A stretch of 45,395 bases of DNA from Betaproteobacteria bacterium (GTDB lineage Bacteria > Pseudomonadota > Gammaproteobacteria > Burkholderiales > SG8-41): contig JAQGNH010000172.1 of the NCBI GenBank assembly GCA_028291945.1, positions 1 through 45,395 on the forward strand, read 5' to 3'. Shown piece by piece: positions 18,821 to 29,427 of this stretch. The notes below the pieces were generated by a model that worked only from the letters and a program-made list of their open reading frames with translations, searched no databases and was not told the origin of the DNA. How positions within the stretch are numbered: position 1 is the first letter of the stretch; every line of letters starts with the position of its first letter. The position numbers were made by a program, and so were the translations under genes.

Positions 18821-19370
18821 CAAGCTGACGCTCTGGATCATACTGGCCGTGTGCGCGGCGCCGATCGTCGGCTCGTATATCGCGTACTACTGGTGGCAGC
18901 CGGCGGGTCATGTGAATTACGGTGAATTGCTCCAGGCGCGAACGCTGCCAGACGAGAAGCTGCAGACGCTCGATGGACGGCCGTTTCGATGGCGTGACGT
19001 GAAAGGCGAATGGGTGCTGCTGACAGCGGACCCATCGAGCTGCGACGATAAATGTCGAACCAAACTGATCTATACACGCCAGGTGCGCCTTGCTCAGGGC
19101 AAAGAGGCCGAGCGCATAGAACGCATATGGCTGCTGACCGATTCCGGAGCACCCGATCCTGTGCTGCTCGCTGAGCAACCCGGGTTGCTCGTACTGCGCG
19201 CGGCGGATGCCGACATCACGCGCACGCTGCCGGCAATTACGTCGCCACTTCATCACATCTACGTGGTCGATCCGCTCGGCAACCTGATGATGCGCTTTCC
19301 CCCTGACCCGGACCCGCGGCGCATGCTGAAGGATCTCGCGCGGCTGCTGCGGCACTCCAAATGGAGATGA
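18777..19370 (+). CDS. SCO-like thioredoxin-fold membrane protein
   Basis: A 197-residue protein with a membrane helix (about 17-38) and a periplasmic domain. SCDDKC places Cys89 and Cys93 in the CxxxC spacing used by SCO copper proteins, and HHIYVVDPLGNL (His159, His160, Asp165) resembles the late strand of SCO but with the His pair five to six residues before the Asp instead of eight. Proteins of this type occupy this slot in betaproteobacterial cox assembly clusters; a copper-handling or thiol-reducing role is likely but not shown. The start ATG 18777 lies inside the SURF1 gene; the longer frame from 18645 is unlikely. Confidence 0.75.
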   Translation: MQSLNSDAKIPPRRSKLTLWIILAVCAAPIVGSYIAYYWWQPAGHVNYGELLQARTLPDEKLQTLDGRPFRWRDVKGEWVLLTADPSSCDDKCRTKLIYTRQVRLAQGKEAERIERIWLLTDSGAPDPVLLAEQPGLLVLRAADADITRTLPAITSPLHHIYVVDPLGNLMMRFPPDPDPRRMLKDLARLLRHSKWR

Positions 19371-20374
19371 AGCGCGGCTACCGCGCACTCGTTCTGGTGA
19401 CGACGTGCCTCGCGTTCATAGTCGTCACTGTGGGTGCTTACGTCCGGCTTATGGATGCCGGCTTGGGTTGCCCCGATTGGCCCGGATGCTACGGTGAGCT
19501 GAGCCCGGCGCATGCGGCAAGCGACATTGCCGGAGCCGTTGCGGCGCAGGGCGGCGAGCACGGTCCGGTATCGCTGCGCAAAGCGTGGAAGGAGATGTTT
19601 CATCGTTACCTGGCGGGTACCCTCGGCCTGCTGATACTGGCGATTACCGTCGTGACCTGGCGAAGGCGTGCCGCGCTGCGCGCCTCCCCCGGCCTCCCCG
19701 TGGCGCTGCTCGCATTGGTTATCCTGCAGGCCGCGCTCGGCATGTGGACAGTCACGCTCTTGTTAAAACCGGTGATCGTCACGCTGCACCTGCTCGGCGG
19801 CATGGCAACGCTCGCACTGCTCGTCTGGTTGAGCTTGCGTCAGCTGTCGCTACGATCACCGGGCCTCCCTCGAGCATCGCGCCTCCGGATAATGGCGGCG
19901 GCCGCACTTGCAGTCCTGATCACGCAAATTGCGCTGGGTGGCTGGGTCTCGAGCAACTATGCCGCGCTGGCGTGCGTCGATTTCCCGACGTGCCACGGCG
20001 AATGGATCCCTCAAATGGATTTCGAGCACGGCTTCCAACTGGTTCGGGAGCTGGGCAGAACCGCTGCGGGAACGCATCTCGCATACCAGGCGCTGACCGC
20101 GATTCACTGGACGCATCGTATCGGCGCGGTGTTGACGGTGCTCTTTGTAGGCGCCCTGTGTATTGGTCTTCTGCGCGTGCGCGATACTGCGGGGTACGGA
20201 GTGATGCTCGCACTGATACTTGCGATTCAGGTTGCGCTCGGTGTGGCTAACATCGTGGCTGGTTTGCCGCTCGCAGTCGCGGTGGCTCATAACGCGGTGG
20301 CCGCGCTTTTGCTGGTCACACTCGTAGTGATAAACTTCGCGCTTTCCCGCGTCTCCTCCGAGTTTTTACCCTGA
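19361..20374 (+). CDS. ctaA: Haem A synthase CtaA (COX15 family)
   Basis: Membrane enzyme oxidising the C8 methyl of haem O to a formyl group to give haem A. It has 337 residues and about eight helices. The COX15 signature [20 protein letters not shown] is present, with an internally repeated [10 protein letters not shown] segment in the second half, and haem-ligand histidines are seen in [23 protein letters not shown] and VAHNAVAA. It overlaps the SCO-like gene by 10 bases and touches ctaB by a single shared base. Confidence 0.95.
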   Translation: MEMKRGYRALVLVTTCLAFIVVTVGAYVRLMDAGLGCPDWPGCYGELSPAHAASDIAGAVAAQGGEHGPVSLRKAWKEMFHRYLAGTLGLLILAITVVTWRRRAALRASPGLPVALLALVILQAALGMWTVTLLLKPVIVTLHLLGGMATLALLVWLSLRQLSLRSPGLPRASRLRIMAAAALAVLITQIALGGWVSSNYAALACVDFPTCHGEWIPQMDFEHGFQLVRELGRTAAGTHLAYQALTAIHWTHRIGAVLTVLFVGALCIGLLRVRDTAGYGVMLALILAIQVALGVANIVAGLPLAVAVAHNAVAALLLVTLVVINFALSRVSSEFLP

Positions 20375-21273
20375 TGTCTTCAACGGTTACGGGCCAGCCT
20401 TCGAGCTCCCGTGCTCACCAGTTCTATCAGCTCACGAAGCCTCGCGTCGTGTCGCTCATCGTCTTCACAGCCGTGATCGGGATGTTTCTCGCGGTGCCCG
20501 GAGCGGTGCCGCTCGTGCCGCTCCTTGCGGGGACGGTCGGAATCGCGCTCGTGGCGGGTGCCGCGGCAGCTGTCAACTGCCTGGTCGAGCAGAAAATCGA
20601 TGCCCTGATGGTCCGCACCAGCCGGCGTCCTTTACCCCGCGGCGCGCTGAGCTCGCGCGAAACCCTGCTGTTCGCCCTCGTAACGGGTGGTATCGGACTC
20701 GGCGTGCTGCACCAGTGGGTCAACCCGCTCACGATGTGGCTGACGTTCGCGACGTTCGTCGGCTACGCGATCGTGTATACGGTGATCCTCAAGCCGATGA
20801 CGCCCCAGAACATCGTGATCGGCGGCGCTTCGGGCGCGATGCCTCCTGTTCTGGGTTGGGCCGCCGTGACCGGCGAGGTCACCGCTGATGCACTTACGCT
20901 GTTTCTGATCATCTTCGCGTGGACGCCCCCGCATTTCTGGGCGCTCGCACTCTATCGCAAAAACGAGTACGCCAAAGCAGGCGTCCCTATGCTGCCGGTA
21001 ACACACGGCGACAAGTTCACCCGGCTGCACGTGCTGCTCTACACTGTCATCCTCTGCGCGTGTTCGCTGCTGCCCTTCGTCGTGCGCATGAGCGGGGCGA
21101 TCTATCTCATTGCAGCCGTAATCCTCGGTGGGATTTTCCTGTCTTACGCCGTGCGCATCTATCGCGACTACAGTGACGCGCTGGCGCGGCAGACGTTTCG
21201 CTATTCCATCACATATCTCGCGTCGTTGTTCGCGGCGCTGCTGGTCGATCACTACTTCCGCGTCCTGGTCTAA
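20374..21273 (+). CDS. ctaB: Haem O synthase (protohaem IX farnesyltransferase) CtaB
   Basis: UbiA-family prenyltransferase adding the farnesyl tail to haem B, feeding CtaA. It has 299 residues and about nine membrane helices. The conserved first aspartate-rich region is represented by Asn68 and Asp76 in [16 protein letters not shown], followed by SRRPLPRG; the second conserved region is [19 protein letters not shown]. It starts at the ctaA stop and is followed 16 bases later by the SCO lipoprotein gene. Confidence 0.95.
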   Translation: MSSTVTGQPSSSRAHQFYQLTKPRVVSLIVFTAVIGMFLAVPGAVPLVPLLAGTVGIALVAGAAAAVNCLVEQKIDALMVRTSRRPLPRGALSSRETLLFALVTGGIGLGVLHQWVNPLTMWLTFATFVGYAIVYTVILKPMTPQNIVIGGASGAMPPVLGWAAVTGEVTADALTLFLIIFAWTPPHFWALALYRKNEYAKAGVPMLPVTHGDKFTRLHVLLYTVILCACSLLPFVVRMSGAIYLIAAVILGGIFLSYAVRIYRDYSDALARQTFRYSITYLASLFAALLVDHYFRVLV

Positions 21274-21289
21274 GGCGGGAAGTCCTCTC

Positions 21290-21871
21290 ATGCGACGTAT
21301 GCTCGCGGCGCTGCTGGTCGCGGCTTTTTTCAGCGCGTCATGCGGCTCACGCGAAGCGCCCCAGTTTCAGTTAACGGACGTGACGGGCGCCAGTTTTGGC
21401 AAAACGCTCGCGCTGACTGATCACAACGGCGTGCCGCGCACGCTCGATGATTTCAAAGGTAAGGCCGTCGTTATTTTTTTCGGCTTCACTCACTGTCCCG
21501 ATGCCTGCCCCACGACGATGATCGAGCTCGGCACAGTTGCCCGTGAGCTCGGTGCGGACGTTGGACGTCTGCAGGTGCTTTTCGTCACCGTGGATCCGCA
21601 GCGCGACACCCCGGACGTGCTGCGGCAATACGTGCCCGCGTTCAACCCCGCCTTCCTCGGGCTCTACGGCACGCCGGAACAGACGGCGCGCACTGCCAAG
21701 GAGTTCAAGGTCTACTATCAAAAGCAGCCCCTGCCCGGGGGCGACTACACGATGGACCATTCGGCCGGCACGTTTGTGTTCGACCCCTCCGGGCGCCTCA
21801 GGCTGTTCGCACAATATGGCGCTGGCGCCCAGGCGTTGCTCCACGATATTCGCCTGCTGCTGGCGCAGTAG
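21290..21871 (+). CDS. SCO family copper chaperone, lipoprotein
   Basis: SCO1/SenC-type protein that metallates the CuA site of subunit II. It has 193 residues. A lipoprotein signal ends SASC (Cys18), then a thioredoxin fold carries CPDAC (Cys69, Cys73) and the distal copper ligand His157 in MDHSAG. The ATG at 21290 follows GGCGGGAAG; a longer open frame into ctaB was rejected because it disrupts the signal peptide. It is the last gene of the assembly block. Confidence 0.94.
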   Translation: MRRMLAALLVAAFFSASCGSREAPQFQLTDVTGASFGKTLALTDHNGVPRTLDDFKGKAVVIFFGFTHCPDACPTTMIELGTVARELGADVGRLQVLFVTVDPQRDTPDVLRQYVPAFNPAFLGLYGTPEQTARTAKEFKVYYQKQPLPGGDYTMDHSAGTFVFDPSGRLRLFAQYGAGAQALLHDIRLLLAQ

Positions 21872-21880
21872 AGACTGTAC

Positions 21881-21911
21881 AAAAAAATCCCGGACCTCTC
21901 GGTGCCGGGAT
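21881..21911 (-). terminator. Rho-independent terminator after rpoH
   Basis: On the minus strand, a 7-bp stem ATCCCGG/CCGGGAT (21887-21893 and 21905-21911) runs straight into a T tract (A residues 21881-21887 on the plus strand). It lies just after the rpoH stop. On the plus strand no T tract follows, so it probably serves rpoH only. Confidence 0.85.
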
Positions 21912-21929
21912 CTTGCGGCGACCCTTCTG

Positions 21930-22781
21930 TTATACGGCTGCCGCCATTGCGCCTTTCATTTTCGTCAGCGCCTTGTTTTCGATCTGGCGGATACGCTCTG
22001 CCGATACACCGAATTCGCCAGCAAGCTCGTGCAGGGTTGCGCAGGCATTCTCGTTGAGCCAGCGCGCTTCGATGATGCGGCGGCTGCGCGGATCGAGCGT
22101 GCCGAGTGCCTGCTCGAGACCCGCCGTGCGGCGTTGTTCCGTCTGTTCCTGTTCCATCAGCACAGCCGGCTCAGCTTCTTCTGCCGCAAGATAGGCGATG
22201 GGGGCGAAGGTACTATCCTCGTCTTCCTCCCCGGCCGGCTCCAGCGACACGTCCTGCCCGGAAAGCCGTGTTTCCATCTCCACGACTTCCTCGGCCTTTA
22301 CGCCTAATTGCGTTGCGATCTTTTTCGCGTCAGAAGCGCCCATCGCGCCTAGCCCCTGCTTCAGACTGCGCAAGTTGAAGAACAGCTTGCGCTGCGCTTT
22401 GGTCGTCGCCACTTTCACGATACGCCAGTTACGCAGGATGAATTCATGCATTTCCGCGCGGATCCAGTGCACTGCAAAAGAGACGAGGCGCACGCCTCGC
22501 TCGGGATCGAAACGCTTGACGGCCTTCATGAGGCCGATATTGCCTTCCTGAATCAGATCGGCCTGATTCAGGCCGTAACCCATATAGCCGCGGGCGATCG
22601 CAACGACGACGCGCAGATGCGACACGACGAGCTCACGTGCGGCACTAAGGTCGTCATGGTCGCGCAAGCGCCGACCCAATGCAGTTTCCTGTTCCTGGGT
22701 CAGGATGGGAAAGCTGTTGACCGTCTGGATGTAGTTTTCCAGGCTGCCCGCAGCAGGAATAGGTAGTGCGTAAGCAGTCAT
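21930..22781 (-). CDS. rpoH: RNA polymerase heat-shock sigma factor RpoH (sigma-32)
   Basis: Group 3 sigma factor directing heat-shock transcription. It has 283 residues. Region 2 carries DLIQEGNIGLMKAVKRFDP and VSFAVHWIRAEMHEFILRN; the RpoH box QRKLFFNLR (130-138), specific to sigma-32, is intact; region 4 ends with a helix-turn-helix containing ELAGEFGVSAERIRQIE. It is expressed from its own unit: a promoter overlapped by a CIRCE-like palindrome lies 28-57 bases upstream and a terminator follows. A 265-base space separates it from ftsY. Confidence 0.97.
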   Translation of the reverse strand: MTAYALPIPAAGSLENYIQTVNSFPILTQEQETALGRRLRDHDDLSAARELVVSHLRVVVAIARGYMGYGLNQADLIQEGNIGLMKAVKRFDPERGVRLVSFAVHWIRAEMHEFILRNWRIVKVATTKAQRKLFFNLRSLKQGLGAMGASDAKKIATQLGVKAEEVVEMETRLSGQDVSLEPAGEEDEDSTFAPIAYLAAEEAEPAVLMEQEQTEQRRTAGLEQALGTLDPRSRRIIEARWLNENACATLHELAGEFGVSAERIRQIENKALTKMKGAMAAAV

Positions 22782-22808
22782 AGTCTGATACTCCCTTCGT
22801 ATTTCAAT

Positions 22809-22838
22809 AGTCTAGCACTCTGGACTTTTGAGTGCCAA
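22809..22838 (-). promoter_or_regulatory. rpoH: Candidate sigma-70 promoter of rpoH
   Basis: On the minus strand TTGGCA (22838-22833), an 18-base spacer, and TAGACT (22814-22809), 28 bases before the ATG. Both boxes lie within or beside the CIRCE-like palindrome. Confidence 0.55.
22812..22838. promoter_or_regulatory. CIRCE-like operator (HrcA site) upstream of rpoH
   Basis: On the plus strand CTAGCACTC, nine bases (TGGACTTTT), then GAGTGCCAA. The CIRCE consensus is TTAGCACTC-N9-GAGTGCTAA: each half matches eight of nine positions, and the spacer length is exact. HrcA binds CIRCE and represses chaperone genes; here the palindrome covers the -35 and spacer of the rpoH promoter, so repression by steric block is expected. 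hrcA itself is not in this window. Confidence 0.85.
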
Positions 22839-23046
22839 ACAGGCCCGAAGTTCCGCGCGGAAGCAGACCTTCGAAGTGGGAGGAGCGGAATGAAATCATA
22901 GCCTTAGCGTGTGGATCTGACGGTGATCGCGGGCGTGATTGCCCGCTGGAGAATCCCCATCTGAGCCCGGACCCGGACCCGTGGCCGGGGCGAGTTCAGC
23001 CGGAACTAGTTACGACCGATAGAGCGCGAAGCCGTTCAGAAGCCGT

Positions 23047-24075
23047 CTAAGCATCGTCCCCCAGAAGCGCCGCTACGAAGTCCTGTGCATCGAACGGCCG
23101 CAAGTCGTCGAGCCCTTCGCCGACCCCGATGAATCTCAGGGGAATGGGCTGCCCAGGGTTCGTTTTGCCGCGCGTGTGCGCGATCGCTGCGATAACGCCG
23201 CCCTTGGCCGTACCATCGAGCTTGGTCAGCACCAACCCGGTTACGCCGAGCGCATCGTCGAAAGCCTTCACCTGAGCGAGCGCGTTCTGACCGGTATTTG
23301 CGTCCAGTACGAGGAGGATTTCATGAGGGGCACCGGGCATGGCTTTGTCGATCACGCGCTTCACCTTTCTGATCTCTTCCATCAGATGGAGCTGTGTGGG
23401 CAGACGGCCCGCCGTATCCGCAAGCACGATATCGATACCGCGCGCCGCCGCAGCGTTTATCGCATCGAAAATGACGGCGGCCGCGTCGCCTGACTGCGGC
23501 GCAATCACGGCTACATTGTTGCGTTCGCCCCATGCGACCAGTTGTTCCCGTGCTGCTGCCCGGTAGGTGTCGCCTGCTGCAAGGAGGACTTTCTTGCCTT
23601 GTCGAACGTAGTAATGAGCGAGCTTGCCGATCGACGTGGTCTTGCCTGCGCCATTGACGCCCGCGAGCATGATGATGAATGGACGCTGCGTTGTTACATC
23701 GAGCGGTTTTGCAATCGGCTGCAACTCCTCGAGCAACAATTCGGCAAGCGCTTCCTTGAGCTGAGCAGCTTCGGCGTAGCCTTCGCGCCGCGCACGGGAG
23801 CGCAGATTGTCGATGAGAAACTCGGTCGCCGTGACGCCTACATCGGAGCTGATGAGTACCGTTTCGAGCTCCTCATAGAACGCCTCGTCCAGCTTGCGTC
23901 CGGCGCCGAAAAGTCCGGCGAGGCGGCCGCCCAGCTGTTGTCGCGTTTTGGTGAGGCCTTGCTTGAGACGTGAAAACCAACCGCCGGAGCTGTCGGCGGC
24001 ATCGGGTGGTGAATCGCCCGCGGTTTTGTCAGGCTCCGGTGCGGGACGCGGCTTCGGCTTGAGGAAACCAAACAT
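23047..24075 (-). CDS. ftsY: Signal recognition particle receptor FtsY
   Basis: SRP GTPase receptor that docks ribosome-SRP complexes at the inner membrane. It has 342 residues. A short, proline-rich acidic/basic A region (1-35) precedes the NG domain; G1 is GVNGAGKTT (139-147), followed by DTYRAAAREQL (169-179), DTAGRLPTQ and TKLDGTAKGG. The start is ATG 24075 (MFGFLKPKP), typical of betaproteobacterial FtsY; the open frame continues upstream to 24138 into sequence holding a repeat. It is divergent from the M16 peptidase gene. Confidence 0.96.
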   Translation of the reverse strand: MFGFLKPKPRPAPEPDKTAGDSPPDAADSSGGWFSRLKQGLTKTRQQLGGRLAGLFGAGRKLDEAFYEELETVLISSDVGVTATEFLIDNLRSRARREGYAEAAQLKEALAELLLEELQPIAKPLDVTTQRPFIIMLAGVNGAGKTTSIGKLAHYYVRQGKKVLLAAGDTYRAAAREQLVAWGERNNVAVIAPQSGDAAAVIFDAINAAAARGIDIVLADTAGRLPTQLHLMEEIRKVKRVIDKAMPGAPHEILLVLDANTGQNALAQVKAFDDALGVTGLVLTKLDGTAKGGVIAAIAHTRGKTNPGQPIPLRFIGVGEGLDDLRPFDAQDFVAALLGDDA

Positions 24076-24136
24076 GGATATCGATGTCTGAAAGCGGATG
24101 CGAACGGTGCCCTGACGGGCATCAACGATGATGCGC

Positions 24137-24150
24137 AATGATGAATGCGA
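24137..24150. repeat. Heptanucleotide repeat, second family
   Basis: Two units, AATGATG and AATGCGA, in the ftsY/M16 divergent gap. The same pair of units makes up the array after prs (38000-38020). Confidence 0.6.
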
Positions 24151-24268
24151 AATTGAGGCCGTAAGCCCTTTCCATCATTGCTACATTCAGCGTTGGGCAT
24201 CAGCGCGCGATCTCGGTGCGCCGAGTTCGTTACAATTGTACTCCAACCGCAGTCGACCGGATCCCGCC

Positions 24269-25675
24269 ATGTCAGCGCATCTCCCCGCAGCACGCGTCAT
24301 CTCAGCTCTCGTACTTGCGCTCCTCGCTGGCATCGTGAGTCCTTCGCACACGTGGGCCGCAGCAAACTCGCAGGTTGCCGAAAGCACATTGCCGAATGGG
24401 CTGCGCATCTTCGTGAAAACGGACCGGCGTGCGCCCGTGGTCGTGTGTATGGTTTGGTACAAGGTCGGCAGCATGGACGAAGTGAACGGCACTACGGGTG
24501 TTGCCCACGTTCTCGAGCACATGATGTTCAAGGGCACGAAAGCTGTTCCCGCCGGCGAATTTTCACGCTTAGTTGCCGAAGCAGGCGGTCGCGACAATGC
24601 ATTTACCAGCCGCGATTACACCGGCTACTTCCAGATGCTGCACAAGTCCCAGCTTCCGCTTGCGATGAAACTGGAAGCCGATCGTATGGCCAATCTCTCG
24701 CTTTCGGCGGAAGAATTCGGCAAGGAAATCCGGGTTGTAATGGAAGAGCGCCGCTGGCGCGTCGATGACAGGCCACGATCGCTCGTGTACGAGCAACTGA
24801 ACGCGTCCGCGCTCAAAGCCCATCCGTACCGCTACCCGGTGATCGGCTGGATGAGCGATCTCGAGAACATGCGCGTCGAAGATGCGCGGGCTTTTTACGA
24901 CCGCTGGTACGCGCCCAACAATGCGACGCTCGTCGTCGTCGGCGATGTGACGCCGCAGGAAGCCTACAAACTCGCGGCGCAGCACTTCGGTCCGCTGCAA
25001 CGTAAGACGTTGCCTGTCCGAAAAATCACCGAGGAACCGCAGCAGCGCGGTCCTCAGCAATTGACAGTGCGCGCGCCCGCCGAGCTGCCGTACGTGCTCA
25101 TGGCGTACCGCGCGCCGGTGCTAAGGGACCCCGACAACGAATGGGAACCGTACGCGCTCGACATGTTGGCGAGCGTTCTCGACGGCAACGAAGCTGCGCG
25201 GCTCAACCGCAATCTCGTGCGCGCCGAGCGCATCGCTTCTTCTGCTGACGCGAGCTATGACGGCATCGGCCGCGGCCCGGGCACCTTCTATCTGAGTGCG
25301 ACGCCCACGCCAGGCAAGACTGCACAGGAGGCGGAACAGGCATTGCGGCGCGAGGTTCAAAAGCTGATTGCCGAAGGCGTGACGGCAGAGGAGCTGCAGC
25401 GCGTGAAATCTCAGGCCGTGGCCTCGCACGTTTACGAGCGCGACTCGATGTATTACCAGGCTCAGCAGATCGGCAGTCTCGACATGGCCGGCCTGCCGCC
25501 GACGGTTGCAGATCTTTTCGTGGAAAAGCTGAAGCTCGTGACCGCTGAGCAGGTTCAGGCGGTCGCGAAGAAGTATCTCGTCGACGATACGCTCACTGTT
25601 GCGTACCTCGACCCCCAGCCGCTCGCGGGCAAGAAGCCGAGTGCGCCGCCCCCAGGATTACGCCATGCGCAGTAA
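24269..25675 (+). CDS. M16 family zinc peptidase, active subunit
   Basis: A 468-residue M16B (processing-peptidase-like) metalloprotease with a signal peptide ending near residue 31 (HTWAAA), so probably periplasmic. The inverted zinc motif is HVLEH (His80, Glu83, His84); the third ligand is likely Glu160 in RVVMEERRW. The remaining two-domain fold is intact. It overlaps the next gene by 11 bases; that gene encodes a partner lacking the zinc site, so the two probably form a heterodimer. The start ATG 24269 gives a good signal peptide; the frame is open to 24128 but that region is not family-like. The substrate is not known. Confidence 0.9.
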   Translation: MSAHLPAARVISALVLALLAGIVSPSHTWAAANSQVAESTLPNGLRIFVKTDRRAPVVVCMVWYKVGSMDEVNGTTGVAHVLEHMMFKGTKAVPAGEFSRLVAEAGGRDNAFTSRDYTGYFQMLHKSQLPLAMKLEADRMANLSLSAEEFGKEIRVVMEERRWRVDDRPRSLVYEQLNASALKAHPYRYPVIGWMSDLENMRVEDARAFYDRWYAPNNATLVVVGDVTPQEAYKLAAQHFGPLQRKTLPVRKITEEPQQRGPQQLTVRAPAELPYVLMAYRAPVLRDPDNEWEPYALDMLASVLDGNEAARLNRNLVRAERIASSADASYDGIGRGPGTFYLSATPTPGKTAQEAEQALRREVQKLIAEGVTAEELQRVKSQAVASHVYERDSMYYQAQQIGSLDMAGLPPTVADLFVEKLKLVTAEQVQAVAKKYLVDDTLTVAYLDPQPLAGKKPSAPPPGLRHAQ

Positions 25676-27005
25676 ACCGCTACAGCTTTTCGCAACAGTT
25701 GCGCTGCTGTTTCTCGCGCAGGCTGCGCAGGCGATTCTGCCGATCCAGCATTGGGAAACCAAACGCGGCGCGCGCGTGTATTTCGTGGAAAACCACGACC
25801 TGCCGATACTCGATGTGAGCGTCGACTTTCCTGCGGGCGCTGCATTCGACACCGCGGAAAAGTCTGGTGTAGCAAACATGACGGCCAACATGCTGCGCCT
25901 GGGTGCGGGTGGTATGGACGAGGACGAGATCGCCCGACAATTCGCGGACATCGGCGCGCAATTCGGCGGGCGGTTCGATCCCGACCGTGCAGGAGCCGGT
26001 TTGCGTACGCTGTCGAGTTCGAACGAGCGCGGCCGTTCACTGGAAATTCTCGGCCGTATTCTGGCGCGGCCCGAATTTCCTGCGCCGGTACTCGAGCGCG
26101 AAAAAGTGCGGCTCATCGCAATGCTGAAAGAGGCCGATACCAAGCCGGACACGATTGCGGCTCGCACTTTCAGCCGTATGGTCTATCCCGCGCATCCGTA
26201 CGGTCTGCGCAGCTCGGGCGAGCCGGATACGATCAGCAAATTCACGCGCGAGGATTTGCTGGCTTTTCACCGCAGGCATTACAACGCGGAGCGTGCAATC
26301 GTTGCGCTGATGGGCGATGTCACGCGTGAAGAAGCAACGGCGATCGCCGAAGCCTTGACCGCAGCGTTGCCTGCCGTCGCCGGGGCCCCGCCGGTGCTGC
26401 CGCCCGTCGCGCAGCTGCCCAAGTCCGAAACGCGGTGGATCACCCATCCCTCGACGCAGAGTCACATCATGCTCGGTGCACCCGGCATACGCCGCGACGA
26501 TCCGGATTACTTCCCGCTCTTCGTTGGCAATTACGTGCTCGGGGGCGGTGGTTTTCAGTCGCGCATTACGGAGGAAGTGCGTCAGAAGCGGGGACTCGCC
26601 TATTCCGCTTACAGCTATTTCGCGCCGATGCTGCGTGAGGGGCCGTTTGTTGTCGGCATGCAGACCAAGGGCGAGCAGGCGCGCGAAGCGCTGGGCGTGG
26701 TCAGCAAGACGCTGAACGATTTCATCGCGCAGGGCCCCACCGCCAAGGAGCTTACCGCAGCCAAGAACAACATTGTCGGCGGCTTTCCATTGCGGATCGA
26801 CAGTAACCGCAAAATCCACGACTATCTTTCGGTGATCGGATTTTACGATCTGCCGCTCACCTATCTGGATGACTTTACCAAGAACGTCGAGCGCGTTACG
26901 ACGGAGCAGATCAAAAGCGCGTTTCAGCGCCGCATCCATCCTGAGCGTATGGTCACGGTCGTCGTCGGACCAGGCGACGAAAAGTCCGCTCAGGCCGCGC
27001 ACTGA
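25665..27005 (+). CDS. M16 family protein, non-catalytic subunit
   Basis: A 446-residue M16 homologue with a signal peptide (to about residue 23, AQAAQA). At the position of the HxxEH motif it has NMTAN (71-75), so all three catalytic residues are gone. The C-terminal region keeps LGGGGFQSRITEEVRQKRGLAYS, the R/Y pair used for substrate contact in partner subunits. Its start lies inside the upstream active M16 gene, and pairing of one active and one inactive chain is a known M16B arrangement. It likely binds substrate jointly with its neighbour. Confidence 0.9.
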   Translation: MRSKPLQLFATVALLFLAQAAQAILPIQHWETKRGARVYFVENHDLPILDVSVDFPAGAAFDTAEKSGVANMTANMLRLGAGGMDEDEIARQFADIGAQFGGRFDPDRAGAGLRTLSSSNERGRSLEILGRILARPEFPAPVLEREKVRLIAMLKEADTKPDTIAARTFSRMVYPAHPYGLRSSGEPDTISKFTREDLLAFHRRHYNAERAIVALMGDVTREEATAIAEALTAALPAVAGAPPVLPPVAQLPKSETRWITHPSTQSHIMLGAPGIRRDDPDYFPLFVGNYVLGGGGFQSRITEEVRQKRGLAYSAYSYFAPMLREGPFVVGMQTKGEQAREALGVVSKTLNDFIAQGPTAKELTAAKNNIVGGFPLRIDSNRKIHDYLSVIGFYDLPLTYLDDFTKNVERVTTEQIKSAFQRRIHPERMVTVVVGPGDEKSAQAAH

Positions 27006-27043
27006 GCAGGCAAGCCTGAGCGGCGCTCTCGAGGGGGGCGCGC

Positions 27044-28346
<1,303 letters not shown>

Positions 28347-28461
28347 TATTTCGTAAGCCACTACTGCGCCGTGGCCGCTGCCGGCGTTGTTCTGCGCGTC
28401 GGTTACTCCCCTCCGCGGCGTTGGGGATGGGTCGGGGGCGAGGGGCTAATTTCCGGTCGTC

Positions 28462-29280
28462 TCACCGGCGCTGACACGAAGGACAGTAATACGTCGCCCG
28501 CTGTCCCTGTCGCAATTCCCTCACCGCGGTACCGCAGGTTGAGCAGGGTTCCCCGGCGCGATCGTAAACCAGGTGCTGATTCTGGAAGTAGCCCGCCCGG
28601 CCATCGCCGCCGACGTAATCGCGTAACGTACTGCCGCCTGCCTGGATCGCGGCCTCGAGCGTTTCGCGGATTTTCTCCGCAAGGATGTCGTAACGCGCGC
28701 GCCCGATGCGCTGTGCCGGCATCTTGGGGTTGATGCCGGCGCGAAATAACGCTTCGCTCGCATAAATGTTTCCGACCCCAGCAACCACATGGCTGTCCAT
28801 CAGCACGAGCTTGATCGCAGCCGCTCGCTTGCGCGTGATCTCGTACAGCCATCGTCCATCGAATCCAGCCGACAGCGGTTCGGGGCCGATGTTTACGAGC
28901 AGAGGGTGCTGCAGCGGATCGCCCTTCTGCCATAGGACAAGGCCGAACCGGCGCGGATCGCGCAACCTAACTGCATGACCATTCTCGAGCACCAGATCGA
29001 AATGATCGTGCATCTGCACTGCGGCGTCTGCAGCGACCAGCCACAATCGGCCTGACATACCCAGATGCACGATGAGCGTTCCGCTGCCGCAATCGATCAG
29101 AAGATACTTACCGCGTCGATCCACGTTGCGTATCGTTGTGCCCGCGACGAGTTGCGGCAAACGTCGCGGCACCGGCACGCGCAGTGCGGCGTTGCGCACG
29201 ACAGCCGTGCGTATACGCTGGTTTACCAGGTGCGGTGCGAGCCCGCGTCGCGTGGTTTCGACTTCGGGTAGTTCAGGCAA
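28462..29280 (-). CDS. mutM: Formamidopyrimidine-DNA glycosylase MutM (Fpg)
   Basis: Bifunctional base-excision enzyme removing 8-oxoguanine and cutting at the AP site. It has 272 residues. The N-terminal PELPEVET gives the catalytic Pro2 and Glu3; Lys near residue 59 (GKYLLID) and the C-terminal zinc finger (Cys246, Cys249, Cys266, Cys269) are intact. The start codon is TTG (29278-29280), read as Met and removed to expose Pro2. It is convergent with yfhL. The 147 bases upstream contain no recognisable gene. Confidence 0.95.
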   Translation of the reverse strand: MPELPEVETTRRGLAPHLVNQRIRTAVVRNAALRVPVPRRLPQLVAGTTIRNVDRRGKYLLIDCGSGTLIVHLGMSGRLWLVAADAAVQMHDHFDLVLENGHAVRLRDPRRFGLVLWQKGDPLQHPLLVNIGPEPLSAGFDGRWLYEITRKRAAAIKLVLMDSHVVAGVGNIYASEALFRAGINPKMPAQRIGRARYDILAEKIRETLEAAIQAGGSTLRDYVGGDGRAGYFQNQHLVYDRAGEPCSTCGTAVRELRQGQRATYYCPSCQRR

Positions 29281-29427
29281 TTTGTGTGTAACCCGTGGAC
29301 GGCGTGGGTGGGCGGGGTCGCAGTGAAAACAGGTTAGCCGGTCAACACCTCACGCACACGTTCTGCGCAGATTTTGCAGACAGCAGAAAGTCCGCGGTGA
29401 GCGGCAGCGCTGTTCACCGTATGATAT

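Noticed and set aside
28391-28450. GC-rich patch between yfhL and mutM as a terminator
   Set aside because: No stable stem with a T tract could be drawn; probably degenerate intergenic sequence.
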